Notes: a model not told the origin generated them from the sequence alone. DNA of 64,000 bases from Saccharothrix sp. NRRL B-16348 (GCF_001280085.1 NZ_LGED01000002.1:100578-164577), one strand, 5' to 3'; positions 27,561 through 37,246 are shown, counted from the first letter of the stretch. Numbers and translations: made by a program.

Positions 27561-30500
27561 CGGTTCTCGGCGACCGCGACGGCCACCGCGGCGACAGGCC
27601 GCGACGGCGACCCGGTGGCGAGCTTCGCGCTGAGCACGCGCCGACCCTCGTGGCGCAGCAGCACAAGGCCGTCGGCCATGGCCTCCTCCACGCGGACCGC
27701 ATCGCCGTCGTCATGCTCCGGCAGGCCGAGCGCCCGGAGCACGGAGCGCGCCCGTGCCGCGGAGACCTCGACGTCCTCGCCGGTGCGGGCGGCGAACGAC
27801 GCCGCCAGCGCCGTGGTCGGCCGACCGGCCACCGGTTCGGTGACGACCGCGACCGCCGGGTCGAGCGCGGCCAGCCGGCCGTCACCGCCTTCCCGGACGG
27901 AGCCGAGCTCGACCCGGTCGCCGACGCCGAGTTCGGACAGGCGCCTGCCCAGCCACGGACCGACCAGTGGCGCGGGCATCGGCTCGTGCCACCGCCGAGG
28001 CCCGATCACCCGCAGCCGCAGCCCTTCCCACCGGCTGACGGCCTCGCCGTCCTGGTCGATGAGGTCCACGTCGAACCAGTACTCGTCGTCCGCGTGCCGC
28101 GTCTCCACGGCGTGGATCCTCAGCAGACCCTCGGGCCGACGCCAGACCGTCACGCGATCCGCGCCCACAGGCAGCGCCTTGCGGTGCGGGAGGCACGCGA
28201 GCAGCACGTGCACGCTCGCGTCGTGCGCGCCCGGGTCGCCGAGGAGCAGGCGACCGCTGTGGAAGTCGGAGAACCACCGGGCGTGGTCGTCGGCGTTCAC
28301 CCAGGCCCTGACTTCGAACGCGGTCAGGTGGTCGAACCGGACCAGCCGCTCGAACCGCCCGGAGTGGAACAGCAGTGGTCCGTAGAACGGGTGCCGCCCC
28401 TCGGTGCGCACCGGTGCCGGCGGCACGGTCACGCGTTCGGGTGGTGCCGCGGCGGTGCGCGACCTCGCCGAGAAGCGGGTGGCCCCGTACCCGTCGGCGT
28501 CGTCGCGAAGCTCCACGTCGACCCCGTCGCCGCGATCGCGCGCCAACGCGGCGACTTCCAGCGTGCGCGTCCCCCGCTCGCCGACCGCGACCGGCGCGGT
28601 CAGCGCGACCCGCTCGAACGACCACCGTCGCGGCACGCCGGTGAGCGCGGCCACCGCCTGGGCCATCGCCTCCAGACCGACCACGGCGGGCAGCACGGGC
28701 GTGCCGTCGACGCGGTGGTCGTCCAGGTAGGGGTCCGTCCCCAGGGAGAGCCCGGCGCGCAGGACGGACTCGACGCCGGGGGTGCCTGCCGATTCCTCCT
28801 CGCTGAAGCGCATCCCGCGCTCGCCACCGGCGCGGAAGACGAGCGACGGTGTGGCGGGCAGCCGACCTGACAGCATGACCGTGACCGGCGCGCCCGGATC
28901 CGCGAGCACTTCCACCAACGCCGCCGTGCCGTCGTCGGGGCTGATCGGGTCGATGCCCTGCCCGCGCAGCCGGTCGACCACGCCCAGCCGTTCGCCCATG
29001 CCGACGCCGGACCACAAGGTCCACTCGACCGAGTGGGTCCGGCAGCCGGGGTGGCGCGCGGCCCAGCGTTCGACCTCCGCGCGCATCCAGTCGTTGGCGA
29101 CGCAGTACTCGGCCTGGCCCGGCATCCCCATCCGCCCGATGACCGAGCCGAAGGCGAGCACCAGGGTCGCGTGGCCGCCGATGCTCTCCAGCAGCAGGCG
29201 CAGTCCCGTGACCTTGGGCCAGACGGTCGCGCGGAGCGTGGTGTCGGAGACCGCGCCGAGCGGCCGGGGCTCGTTGACGCCGGCGCCGTGGAGCAGGCCG
29301 CGGATCGGCCCGCAGGTCGCGGCGGCCGACACGGCGGCCCGGACGTCCGCCGGATCCGTCACGTCGCACTGCACGTAGTGGACCCGGATCTGTTGGGGCA
29401 GGTGGTTGAGACCCGCCCGCACGGAGGGTGAGCCTGCCGGCGTGCGGCCGAGGAAGACCAGGGTGGCGCCGAACCGCTCGGCCAGCACGGCGGCGCAGCG
29501 CGCGGTGATGCCCGTCGTGCCACCGGTCACCAGGCACACGTCACCCGGCGCGAGCGGCGCGGTGGCGTCCTTGCCGGGACGGCGCGCCTCGGTGACCGGC
29601 CTCTCGTAGCGGCCGTCGTGACCGAGGCGCAGTTCGAGGTAGCCGCTCCGGGCGGCCAGGCCGAGGTCGAACTCGTGGTGCGACGGGCGGCTCACGACGG
29701 TGACCGCGCAGTCCGCCTTCTCGACGGCCACGCTGCGCGCCAGCGCGGCGGCGGCCGGGTGGTTGTCGTGCAGCACGACCAGGACGTCCGGCCGCTCGAC
29801 CTCGATGCGCTCGATCACGGCGGCCAGCGCGCCGACCACGTGCACGACCTCGACGGCGGCGCCGAGTTCGACCACCATGCCGCGCCGCGCGGAGCCGGGT
29901 GTCGGCGTGCGCGCCGCCGTGCCGTCCGGGATCCGCAGGAGCGGTGCGTAGCGGATCCACTCCACCGGCTCGGCCGGCTGCGGTCCGTCGCCGTCGTAGC
30001 CGACCCAGTGGTGCTCGAAGGCGCGGACCCAAGGGCGCACGCCCCGCCCCTGGACCGCCCTGATGCGCTTGAGCGGCGCCGCGTCGATCATGCGGGCGAT
30101 GTCGCCGATCGACGGGTGCGCCATGACCTCGTGCGGGCTGGGCGCCTGTCTGCCGACCAGGTCGGCGGCGGTCGTCACCAGGTCGAGCAACTGCAGGGAG
30201 CCGACGTGCAGGTCGGTGAGCAGCGAGCTGGTGGCCTCCATGCGGTCGGCGGGCAGTTCCAGGGTGCGGCTGAGGTGCTCCCGCAGCACGGTCAGGGCTT
30301 CTCCGCCCGACGGATCCGGCAGCCGCAGGGGCGCCTGTCCCGGCACCGCGGACGGCACGGCGGACAGCACGGCGGGCACCGTCTCACACGGGTTGGCCAG
30401 GAACACGCCGCGGTGGTCGAGGTCGAGCCGACGGTGCCCGCCTCCGAGGTACCAGGTCGCGGTGGCGGGCACGCCCGCCGCGACCAGGGAGGCGACCACG

Positions 30501-33061
30501 AGCGCATGACGCCGCGGGTCACCGCCGCAGTCCATGCTGACGACCGGGACCGTGATCCCCCGCTCACGCGCCAGACCGGCCGTCGTCGTCCCCGGCCCGA
30601 CCTCGATCAGCAGGTCGGTGCGCGGCACGAGGTTCTCCAATGCCTCCTGGAAGCGCACCGGCTCCACGAGCTGCCGCAGGAGCAGGTCGGCGGGCCGCGC
30701 GACCCGGCCGCCGGTGACGGTGGAGAAGACCGGCTTGCGCGGCGGCGCGAAGTCCGTGCGCGCGAGCGCCGCCCCGAACGCCGGCTGGACGGGTGCCATC
30801 GCGGCGCTGTGGAAGGCGTGCGAGACCCGTAGCGGGGTCGCGAGGATGTCCTGCGCCCGCGCGCGGGCGACGACCTCCGCGATGTCCGCCGCCGGACCCG
30901 CGATCACCGTCTGCCGCGGTGAGTTCAACGCCGCGATGGTCGCGTCGGTCTCCTTGATCAGGGCCGTCACCGTGGTCGGCTCCGCGCCCAGGCCGGCCAT
31001 GGTGGTGCCGGGCGCACCGTGACGCGCCATCAGCGCACCCCGCGTCGTGGCGAGCTCCAGACCTGCTTGCGGTGTGAGCGTGCCCGCCCACACCAGCGCG
31101 GCGACCTCACCGAGGCTGTGGCCCACCGCGGCAACGGGGTCGCACCCGGTGCCGGCGAGCCAGGCGAGGCCCGCGAGCGACTGCCGGACGATCGCGGGCT
31201 GGGCCGCGGCGGTGTCGACGTCGCCGTCCTCGATCCGCACGTCCGGAGGCAGATCGGGCACCGACAGCGCGGCGGCCCAGGCGGGCAGCTCCGCCCGCAC
31301 CGGTGACGTCTGGCCGGGGAAGAGCAAGCCGACGCGAGCGGGCGCGCCGGCGCCGATGGCGAACCCGGCCTCCTCGTCCACCGCCATCGCGGTGACGCCT
31401 CGGGCCAGCCGCGCGCGGGCGCGGGCGGCCACCCCCGCCAGTTCCGCGGGAGTCCGGGCGACCAGCGCGCAGCGGACGGGTGCCAGGTGGGCCGCCGAAC
31501 CCGCCGCCGTGGCGGCGAGGTCGTGCACCTCGATCGCGCTGAGCGCGGGCGCGTTCTCCACGAGGCGGTCGAGGGCGGCGAGGAGTTCGTCCGCCGAGTC
31601 CGCGCCGAGCGCCACCACGTCGTCGGAGGGACGCGGGCGGGACCAGGCCTTCACGTCGGCGGGCAAACCGGGGTGCGGTCCGGCGTGGCGCCCGCCCAGC
31701 ACGACGTGGGTGTTGATCCCACCGAACCCCATCGCGGACACCGCCGCGTGCGGGACGAGGGTCTCCCACGGTTCCGCTTCGGTGAGCACCCGCAGCGGCA
31801 CGCCGGGCCCGCGCAGCAGTTCGTGCGGCGTGGTGCAGCCGGTTGTCGGCGGGAGCACCCGGTGGTGCACCGCGAGGGCCGCTTTGATCAGACCGGCGAC
31901 CCCCGCGGCTGCTTTGGTGTGACCGATGTTCGCCTTGACCGACCCCAGCACGGCGGGCGTCGCGCGGTCGGCCAGCGCCGCGCGCAGCACGGTCAGCTCC
32001 GTCACGTCGTTGAGCCGCGTCCCGGTGCCGTGCCCCTCGACCAGGTCGACGGCGCTCGGGACGATCCCGCTCAGGCGGTAGGCCCTGGTCAGCGCGCGTG
32101 CCTGCCCGGACGCCTCCGGGCGGGTCAACCCGCCCGCGCCGTCGGAGGACGTGCCCCAGCCCAGGATCTCGGCGTAGACGCGCAGGCCCGCGCGTTCCGC
32201 GTCCTGGGCGCGCATCAACGCCACCACACCGCACCCCTCGCCGGGCAGGAACCCGGTCGGCTCAGCGTCGTACACCCGCATCTCGTCCACGGCCAGGGCG
32301 CCGAGCCGCGCGAAGCCGACCAGCTCGAAGGGGTCGAGGCTGAGGTCGACCCCGCCGGCGAGGGCGAAGTCCAGCTCGCCCGACACCAGGGCACGGCACG
32401 CGGCGGCCACCGCCAGCAGGCTCGACGCGCAGGCGCCGTCGACCGTGTACCCGGTGCCGTGGAAGTCGAAGTGGTTGCAGATCCGACCGGCGATCGTGTT
32501 CGCGAGCGCGCCGGAGAGCGATTCGTCACCCGGCACCGGGAAGGGCTGCTTGACCATGCCTTCCAACGCGGTCAGCACCCCGACCGCGCCCTCGGGGTCC
32601 GTCCCAGCCGCTTCGAGCGCGGCCGCTGCCGCCCGTCGGAGGAACGGCCACCGCAACCGGAGCTGGTGGGCGCGGGTGAACTCACCGGTCAGCGTGTTGC
32701 CGAGCACCACGCCCGCCTGCTCCCGGTCGAGGCCCTCGGCGTCGGGGAAGCCCGCGTCGGCGAGTGCTTCCGCGGCGACCTGCAGGGCGAGCCAGTGCGT
32801 CTGGTCGGTGGCGCGGTACAGCGGTCCCGGCACGCCGAAGCGACGCCGGTCGAACTCCCAGTCGCGCAGCAGACCGGCGTGCGCGACGTACGTGCGGTCG
32901 GGCTCGTCCCGCGACCCGATGTAGTCCGACGACAGCCTGCTCTCCGGGATGCTCCGGAACGCGCGGCGCCGGCCGAGCACCGTCTCCCACAGCTGCTCCG
33001 GGCCGTCCGCGTCGGGGTAGCGACACGCCATGCCCACGATCGCGATGCGCGGTCCGCCCAT
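27557..33061 (-). CDS. pksE: Iterative enediyne polyketide synthase PksE
   Basis: Encodes 1834 residues that build the linear polyene precursor of an enediyne warhead. Domains in order: KS (residues 1-460) with active-site VDGACASSLLAV near 210, VEGHGTGT and NIGHTKAAAG; AT (about 540-880) with GHSLGE near 645; ACP (about 920-990) with HVGSLQLLDLV near 952 as phosphopantetheine site; KR (about 1150-1340) with VTGGTTGITAR; DH (about 1430-1560) with YLDDHRVDGTPVLP; and a C-terminal region to 1834 where family members carry an integrated PPTase. That last region is short and PPTase metal-binding motifs are not obvious. The start overlaps the unbU stop (TGATG). The translated frame continues far upstream of 33061 without conserved sequence, so ATG 33061 (MGGPRIAIVGMACRYP) is clear. 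Confidence 0.96.
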   Translation of the reverse strand: MGGPRIAIVGMACRYPDADGPEQLWETVLGRRRAFRSIPESRLSSDYIGSRDEPDRTYVAHAGLLRDWEFDRRRFGVPGPLYRATDQTHWLALQVAAEALADAGFPDAEGLDREQAGVVLGNTLTGEFTRAHQLRLRWPFLRRAAAAALEAAGTDPEGAVGVLTALEGMVKQPFPVPGDESLSGALANTIAGRICNHFDFHGTGYTVDGACASSLLAVAAACRALVSGELDFALAGGVDLSLDPFELVGFARLGALAVDEMRVYDAEPTGFLPGEGCGVVALMRAQDAERAGLRVYAEILGWGTSSDGAGGLTRPEASGQARALTRAYRLSGIVPSAVDLVEGHGTGTRLNDVTELTVLRAALADRATPAVLGSVKANIGHTKAAAGVAGLIKAALAVHHRVLPPTTGCTTPHELLRGPGVPLRVLTEAEPWETLVPHAAVSAMGFGGINTHVVLGGRHAGPHPGLPADVKAWSRPRPSDDVVALGADSADELLAALDRLVENAPALSAIEVHDLAATAAGSAAHLAPVRCALVARTPAELAGVAARARARLARGVTAMAVDEEAGFAIGAGAPARVGLLFPGQTSPVRAELPAWAAALSVPDLPPDVRIEDGDVDTAAAQPAIVRQSLAGLAWLAGTGCDPVAAVGHSLGEVAALVWAGTLTPQAGLELATTRGALMARHGAPGTTMAGLGAEPTTVTALIKETDATIAALNSPRQTVIAGPAADIAEVVARARAQDILATPLRVSHAFHSAAMAPVQPAFGAALARTDFAPPRKPVFSTVTGGRVARPADLLLRQLVEPVRFQEALENLVPRTDLLIEVGPGTTTAGLARERGITVPVVSMDCGGDPRRHALVVASLVAAGVPATATWYLGGGHRRLDLDHRGVFLANPCETVPAVLSAVPSAVPGQAPLRLPDPSGGEALTVLREHLSRTLELPADRMEATSSLLTDLHVGSLQLLDLVTTAADLVGRQAPSPHEVMAHPSIGDIARMIDAAPLKRIRAVQGRGVRPWVRAFEHHWVGYDGDGPQPAEPVEWIRYAPLLRIPDGTAARTPTPGSARRGMVVELGAAVEVVHVVGALAAVIERIEVERPDVLVVLHDNHPAAAALARSVAVEKADCAVTVVSRPSHHEFDLGLAARSGYLELRLGHDGRYERPVTEARRPGKDATAPLAPGDVCLVTGGTTGITARCAAVLAERFGATLVFLGRTPAGSPSVRAGLNHLPQQIRVHYVQCDVTDPADVRAAVSAAATCGPIRGLLHGAGVNEPRPLGAVSDTTLRATVWPKVTGLRLLLESIGGHATLVLAFGSVIGRMGMPGQAEYCVANDWMRAEVERWAARHPGCRTHSVEWTLWSGVGMGERLGVVDRLRGQGIDPISPDDGTAALVEVLADPGAPVTVMLSGRLPATPSLVFRAGGERGMRFSEEESAGTPGVESVLRAGLSLGTDPYLDDHRVDGTPVLPAVVGLEAMAQAVAALTGVPRRWSFERVALTAPVAVGERGTRTLEVAALARDRGDGVDVELRDDADGYGATRFSARSRTAAAPPERVTVPPAPVRTEGRHPFYGPLLFHSGRFERLVRFDHLTAFEVRAWVNADDHARWFSDFHSGRLLLGDPGAHDASVHVLLACLPHRKALPVGADRVTVWRRPEGLLRIHAVETRHADDEYWFDVDLIDQDGEAVSRWEGLRLRVIGPRRWHEPMPAPLVGPWLGRRLSELGVGDRVELGSVREGGDGRLAALDPAVAVVTEPVAGRPTTALAASFAARTGEDVEVSAARARSVLRALGLPEHDDGDAVRVEEAMADGLVLLRHEGRRVLSAKLATGSPSRPVAAVAVAVAENR

Positions 33062-34041
33062 CACGCCACCGCCGCCGTCGCCGGGGAGGTACCCGACGGG
33101 ACCTGCTCGCGTGCGGGCGCCAGCCGCGCCGCCAGGATCACCCCGGCACGCAGCACGCACGTGATTACCAGGGCGAAGAACAGGCCGAACACGACACCGG
33201 ACACCACGAGCAAGCCGTACACGGCCGCGGCGGTGACCCCGAAGACCACTTGGGCGCGCGTGGCCACCGGTGTCGTGCCGGGGTCGGTGATCATGTAGTT
33301 GGTGAACAGGATGAACGCGACACCGGTGATCGGCACCAACGCGCCGACGAGCTGGTGGTCCAGCACCAACCAGCGCACCACCGCCTGGGCGGCGAAGCCG
33401 AGCACCCAGCCGAGGATCAGCGGCACCTTCCCGGTCAGCTTCGCGTTGAGCATCGTGCCGAGCACCAGGATGCCGAACGGGATCGCCCAGTCGAGGGCGC
33501 CGCCGACGTTGGCCGTGAACTGGTAGGGCGGCGCGATTCCGACCCAGGGGAAGAGCAGCAGGGTGACGACGATGCCGGTGTTCGAGGGGTTGAGCACGTG
33601 GCGCAGCCGGCCGCGGACGTCGAGGCGCACGAGGTACTTGCTCGCGTTGGCCACGGTGACCGCGAACAGGTAGGGCCACAGCGAGGCGTTGCCCCAGAGC
33701 AGCATCGCGCACGCCAGCGCGGCGATGTGCGCGGGGAGCAGGAACATGACGAGCGCACGCGTGCCGCCCAGGTACTGCGGAGCGCGGCCGCGGACCCACG
33801 CGTCGAGGGTCTCGAACAGCATCGCCGCCGCGTAGCTCACCAGGACGGTGGCGATGGGCGTGATCGGCGACTGCTCGAACCCGAGGAGGAGGTGACCGGC
33901 GACGTTGAACACGGTGATCGACAGGGCGAACCTGAGCAGGGCCTTCTCGCGCCGGACCTCCGGCGTCACCGGGGTGGGCCCGGAACCTGCCCGCCGCGTT
34001 CCGGCGACGGGTTGGGCCTCGGCCGGAGCTGTCGTCGTCAT
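33061..34041 (-). CDS. unbU: Enediyne cassette membrane protein UnbU (RnfD/NqrB-like)
   Basis: Encodes 326 residues with about eight to ten membrane segments. It has the RnfD/NqrB-like features typical of UnbU (SgcE5 type): HVLNPSNTGIVVTLLLFPWV, which holds the region flavinylated in RnfD relatives, and FTNYMITDPGTTPV near the C-terminus. UnbU is invariably part of enediyne cassettes, with unproven function; an electron-transfer or membrane step is suggested by family resemblance only. Start overlaps the unbV stop (ATGA) and its stop overlaps the pksE start, so the genes are translationally coupled. Confidence 0.94.
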   Translation of the reverse strand: MTTTAPAEAQPVAGTRRAGSGPTPVTPEVRREKALLRFALSITVFNVAGHLLLGFEQSPITPIATVLVSYAAAMLFETLDAWVRGRAPQYLGGTRALVMFLLPAHIAALACAMLLWGNASLWPYLFAVTVANASKYLVRLDVRGRLRHVLNPSNTGIVVTLLLFPWVGIAPPYQFTANVGGALDWAIPFGILVLGTMLNAKLTGKVPLILGWVLGFAAQAVVRWLVLDHQLVGALVPITGVAFILFTNYMITDPGTTPVATRAQVVFGVTAAAVYGLLVVSGVVFGLFFALVITCVLRAGVILAARLAPAREQVPSGTSPATAAVA

Positions 34042-35942
34042 CTCAGTGCCACCGTTCCGTCGCCGTGGAGGACCGCGGTCCAGCGGCCGGGCGCCACGTC
34101 GACCCGGGCTTCGTGCAGCCCGGAGGCGTCGCGCCAGGTCACGGTGACCGGGGCCGGGGTGTGGTCTGGCAGGGACAGCGGGACCTCGGCGGCCGAGACC
34201 CCCGCGTGCCCGTTCGCCGGGTAGAGCTGCGCCCGCTGGGGGTGATCGGGGTGGTGCAGCTCGACCTGCACGCCGAGCGCTTGGACCTCGGGTCCTCCGG
34301 GTGTGGTGGCGGCGCGCACGAAACGCAGATTCGCCCCGGTGCCGGCGGTGCTCCGGTTGCGCAGCAGCACCGAGTCCTCCCACTGGTTGGCGACCACGAC
34401 GTCGAGGGTGCCGTTGCCGTCGACGTCTGCCAGCGCCAAGCCGCGGCTGTTGTCGGGCTCGGCGATGCCGATGGCCGGCGCGAGGTCGGTGTAGACGCCG
34501 TCGCGCCCCTTGACCCAGAACGGGTTCGACTCGTGACCCGACACGTCGTCGCCCGGCCCGAACGCCGGCCACGCCCAGGGGTGGCGCACCAGTTCGTCGT
34601 TGCCCATCGCCAACTCCTGGAGCAACGGCCACCGGTCGACCTCCCCCTTGAGGAAGCCGTTGGCCTGGAGGATCTCCTCGACGCCGTCGTTGTCGAAGTC
34701 GCCCGTCTTGACGTCCCAGCACCACCCCGACCTGGCCAACCCGAGCCGTTCGCTCTGCTCCCGGTACGGCAAGGCGCCGTCCAGCAGGTCCCGCGGGTCG
34801 CCGTCCGGGACGAACGCGAAGTTGCTCTCGTGCAGGGCGTACGGGGTGGTGATGTTGCTGACCACGATCGTCGGGAGTCGGCTGCCGCGGTCGTAGGTGA
34901 ACGCCACGCCCATGCCCTTGAACGAGTCGTGGCCCAGCACCTCGGACTTCGGCGTCGTGAGGTCCCGGTCGCCGGTCACCTCGGTGAACCGCACGCGGCC
35001 GATCTCCGAGGTGTTGACCATGAGCTGGTCGGGCCCGAAGTCGTTGGCCTGGTAGAGCTCCGGCAGACCGTCGCCGGTGAGGTCCTGCAACCCGATCGAG
35101 AGGGTCCACGACGTCGCCGCGGTCTCGGACAGGGCGTTGCCCGCGTCCACCAGGTCCGGCACCACGTCCGGACCGCGCGGCGTGGTGAGCAGGATCCGGT
35201 TGACCCCGCCGTTGCGGGCGCGGGACATCGAGTCCTGCATCGCCACCCGCTCGTCGTCGGCCGCGGCCGGGTCGAGCACCTTGGCGCCGTCGGGGAAGTA
35301 GTTGCCGACCAGCACGTCCAAGTGGCCGTCGCCGTCGATGTCGCCGACGTTGGCGGTGGTCGAGTTCCACACTTCCATCGGGTGCAGCAGTTCCCGCGCG
35401 CGGAACGTGCCGGGGCGCGGCACGGCGGTGGGCGAAGCGGTGTTCACGAACAACAGCGGCGACCGGCCCCAGTAGTAGACGAGCAGGTCGAGGTCCCCGT
35501 CCTCGTCCAGGTCGGCGGGCACGCAGCCCATCGGCGCCATGGTGGCGTCGTAGGCGACGCCCGTCGGCGACAACCGGACGGGCTCGTACGGTTCCGCGTC
35601 GCGCGGCACCGGCCGCACCGTGACGGAGTCGTCCCGGGGGTCGACCAGGCACAGGTCGCCGGGCCGCCCGAGACCTCGCAGGTCGGTGGCCGCCACGGCG
35701 GCGCCGACGGCCGAGATCCAGCTGCGGATGCCGCGCAGCCCGGGTGCCACCGGCCGTTCCCGGTTCGCGCCGGGAGGCGCGGTGTTCACCGGCTCGGCGG
35801 TGAACGAGAAGGTGGCCGCGAGGGCGTCCACCTCGGCCTGGCTCGGGCTCGGGCGCACCGCCAGCACCCCGAACGCGGCACAGGAACCCAACATGACGGC
35901 GGCGGCGACAGCCCCGCGAACGGCCTTGGGCATGGAACGCAC
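34038..35942 (-). CDS. unbV: Enediyne cassette protein UnbV (CRTAC1/ASPIC-type, FG-GAP repeats)
   Basis: Encodes 634 residues: an N-terminal hydrophobic segment (AVAAAVMLGSCAAFGVLAV), then a beta-propeller made of FG-GAP/VCBS-like calcium-loop repeats such as ADLDEDGDLDLLVYYW, GDIDGDGHLDVLVGNYF, GDFDNDGVEEILQANGF and ADVDGNGTLDVVVANQW, and a C-terminal ASPIC/UnbV-type domain (NGHAGVSAAEVPLSLPDH). UnbV (SgcE4 type) is a conserved, functionally uncharacterised cassette member; a signal anchor implies an extracytoplasmic location. It lies ten bases after the DUF1702 gene. Two further secreted ASPIC proteins of different architecture occur in this window. Confidence 0.93.
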   Translation of the reverse strand: MRSMPKAVRGAVAAAVMLGSCAAFGVLAVRPSPSQAEVDALAATFSFTAEPVNTAPPGANRERPVAPGLRGIRSWISAVGAAVAATDLRGLGRPGDLCLVDPRDDSVTVRPVPRDAEPYEPVRLSPTGVAYDATMAPMGCVPADLDEDGDLDLLVYYWGRSPLLFVNTASPTAVPRPGTFRARELLHPMEVWNSTTANVGDIDGDGHLDVLVGNYFPDGAKVLDPAAADDERVAMQDSMSRARNGGVNRILLTTPRGPDVVPDLVDAGNALSETAATSWTLSIGLQDLTGDGLPELYQANDFGPDQLMVNTSEIGRVRFTEVTGDRDLTTPKSEVLGHDSFKGMGVAFTYDRGSRLPTIVVSNITTPYALHESNFAFVPDGDPRDLLDGALPYREQSERLGLARSGWCWDVKTGDFDNDGVEEILQANGFLKGEVDRWPLLQELAMGNDELVRHPWAWPAFGPGDDVSGHESNPFWVKGRDGVYTDLAPAIGIAEPDNSRGLALADVDGNGTLDVVVANQWEDSVLLRNRSTAGTGANLRFVRAATTPGGPEVQALGVQVELHHPDHPQRAQLYPANGHAGVSAAEVPLSLPDHTPAPVTVTWRDASGLHEARVDVAPGRWTAVLHGDGTVALR

Positions 35943-35952
35943 GACCCCTTCT

Positions 35953-36912
35953 CTAATTGGGCGTGACCGGGGCGGCGAGCGCGCGGACGCGGGCTCGCCA
36001 CCGGAGGTAGGCGTGGACGTGCCGGGAGTCGGTCAAGCCCTCCGCCGCGGCGTCGGTCCACGCCGCGGCCTGCTCGGGGTGGACGCCGAGGATCTGGGCG
36101 CAGGCCGCACGGGTGTGCTCCGGCACGATCCCGGAGCGCACCCTGGCGCCGGCCGCGAAGGCGACTCCCTGCGCCAGGTGCGGCCGGTGCGTCCCGGACG
36201 CGCGGACCAGCTCCGCCCGCCCGGCTTCGTCCGTCGCGCCCGCGTAGGCGCAGGCCAGGCCGATCCCGCTCCACAGCGACGGGTGGGCGGCCGGTGGCAG
36301 GGTGGACACCCGTCGGGCGACGCCCGCGACGTCGGCCGACTCCAGGAACCACACGGCGCGCCCGCAACCGGCGACCTTGGCCTCCGCGGCCGGAGTCGTG
36401 GCGGCGCGGCACTGCCGGGCGAGCGCCCGCGCGCCACCGAAGAACGCTGCCGCGAACCCGGCGCCGTCCAACGCCAACCACCGCAGCAGCGGGGTGCGCG
36501 GCAGCGGGATCGGTGCGGGCAGGCGCGCGGCGGCGAACGGCCAGCCGGCGCCGACGTGCACCAGGTGCGCGTACCGGTGGCCGGGGCCGGACAGCAGGCG
36601 CTCCACCGCGCGAGCCCGGCCCGCCGTCGCCAGGTCCGCGATGCGCGCGAACATCCCGGCGCCCTCGTAGGCGAAGCCGCGTTCTTCGTCGGCGAGCCGG
36701 TCGAGCGCGGCGTGCGGCGCACGCCACTCGCCCACCGCGGTGTTGAAACCGGTCAGGAAGCTGCGCGCGTGGCCCTCCAGGGCTTCCCGGGCCACCGGCC
36801 GGTCGGTCCGGAATCCCCGGCGACCGAAGTCGGCCGTCGAGAGCGGCAGCCGCGGCGCGCGGAAGGCCCGCCGGACCGCAGCCCTCACGGGTAAGGCAAC
36901 AGGCTCTTCCAC
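35953..36912 (-). CDS. unbL: Enediyne cassette protein UnbL (DUF1702, SgcE3 type)
   Basis: Encodes 319 residues of the DUF1702 family, the first gene of the classical five-gene warhead cassette. Characteristic blocks are LSTADFGRRGFRTDRPVARE, FLTGFNTAV, RGFAYEGAGMFARIAD, HLVHVGAGWPFAAARL and WSGIGLACAYAG. Family members are always found with pksE but have no established activity. GTG 36912 is preferred, with GGGGGAG just upstream; ATG 36942 would add an unlikely leader. The gene starts the minus-strand operon unbL-unbV-unbU-pksE-tebC that ends at the hairpin at 27061-27095. Confidence 0.93.
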   Translation of the reverse strand: MEEPVALPVRAAVRRAFRAPRLPLSTADFGRRGFRTDRPVAREALEGHARSFLTGFNTAVGEWRAPHAALDRLADEERGFAYEGAGMFARIADLATAGRARAVERLLSGPGHRYAHLVHVGAGWPFAAARLPAPIPLPRTPLLRWLALDGAGFAAAFFGGARALARQCRAATTPAAEAKVAGCGRAVWFLESADVAGVARRVSTLPPAAHPSLWSGIGLACAYAGATDEAGRAELVRASGTHRPHLAQGVAFAAGARVRSGIVPEHTRAACAQILGVHPEQAAAWTDAAAEGLTDSRHVHAYLRWRARVRALAAPVTPN

Positions 36913-36987
36913 GACTCCCCCAGTCGACCCCACGCACATCATTTCACTACTGGAAACAAGACTTTTGGAGCTGACCTGCGAACTAGG

Positions 36988-37016
36988 TGTCTAGCACCGT
37001 AATCCATGGATAACAA
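36988..37016 (-). promoter_or_regulatory. Candidate promoter of the enediyne operon with embedded dyad
   Basis: On the minus strand TTGTTA (37011-37016) and TAGACA (36988-36993) are 17 bases apart. The perfect-looking dyad TAATCCATGGATAA (37000-37013) fills the spacer, a good position for a repressor. Its half-sites resemble the TAATCCA/TGGATAA halves of the sulfur-island dyads but without the eight-base gap. The surrounding divergent gap 36913-37246 contains no supported gene. Confidence 0.45.
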
Positions 37017-37193
37017 GATGTCTGAAACGGCCTTCACTCGATGGGACCACGCCCCACATGCGAAGATCTCTCTCCTGACCTGCACGTTTCCCACCTCCAC
37101 AGAGACGCTCAGCCGTCCGGAGCCCTAAAGACCGACAGGCAGACACCCGTTGAGCGCAACAAGAACTACGCCAGATGGCCAGCGGCGAAGAGA

Positions 37194-37223
37194 TTGCCTG
37201 CACGGAAAACTATCTTTAGTGTT
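37194..37223 (+). promoter_or_regulatory. Candidate promoter with ACTA-N4-TAGT dyad, secreted UnbV paralogue
   Basis: TTGCCT (37194-37199) and TAGTGT (37218-37223) are 18 bases apart, and ACTA-TCTT-TAGT (37209-37220) overlaps the downstream hexamer. A near-consensus ribosome-binding site AGGAGG follows just before the ATG at 37247. Confidence 0.4.
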
Positions 37224-37246
37224 AGCGACCTACGTCAGGAGGCTTC

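Noticed and set aside
27108..36942. Search for a 9-membered-type chromoprotein apoprotein gene in or next to the cassette
   Set aside because: No short secreted beta-sandwich protein with the two disulfide pairs was seen here or elsewhere in the window.
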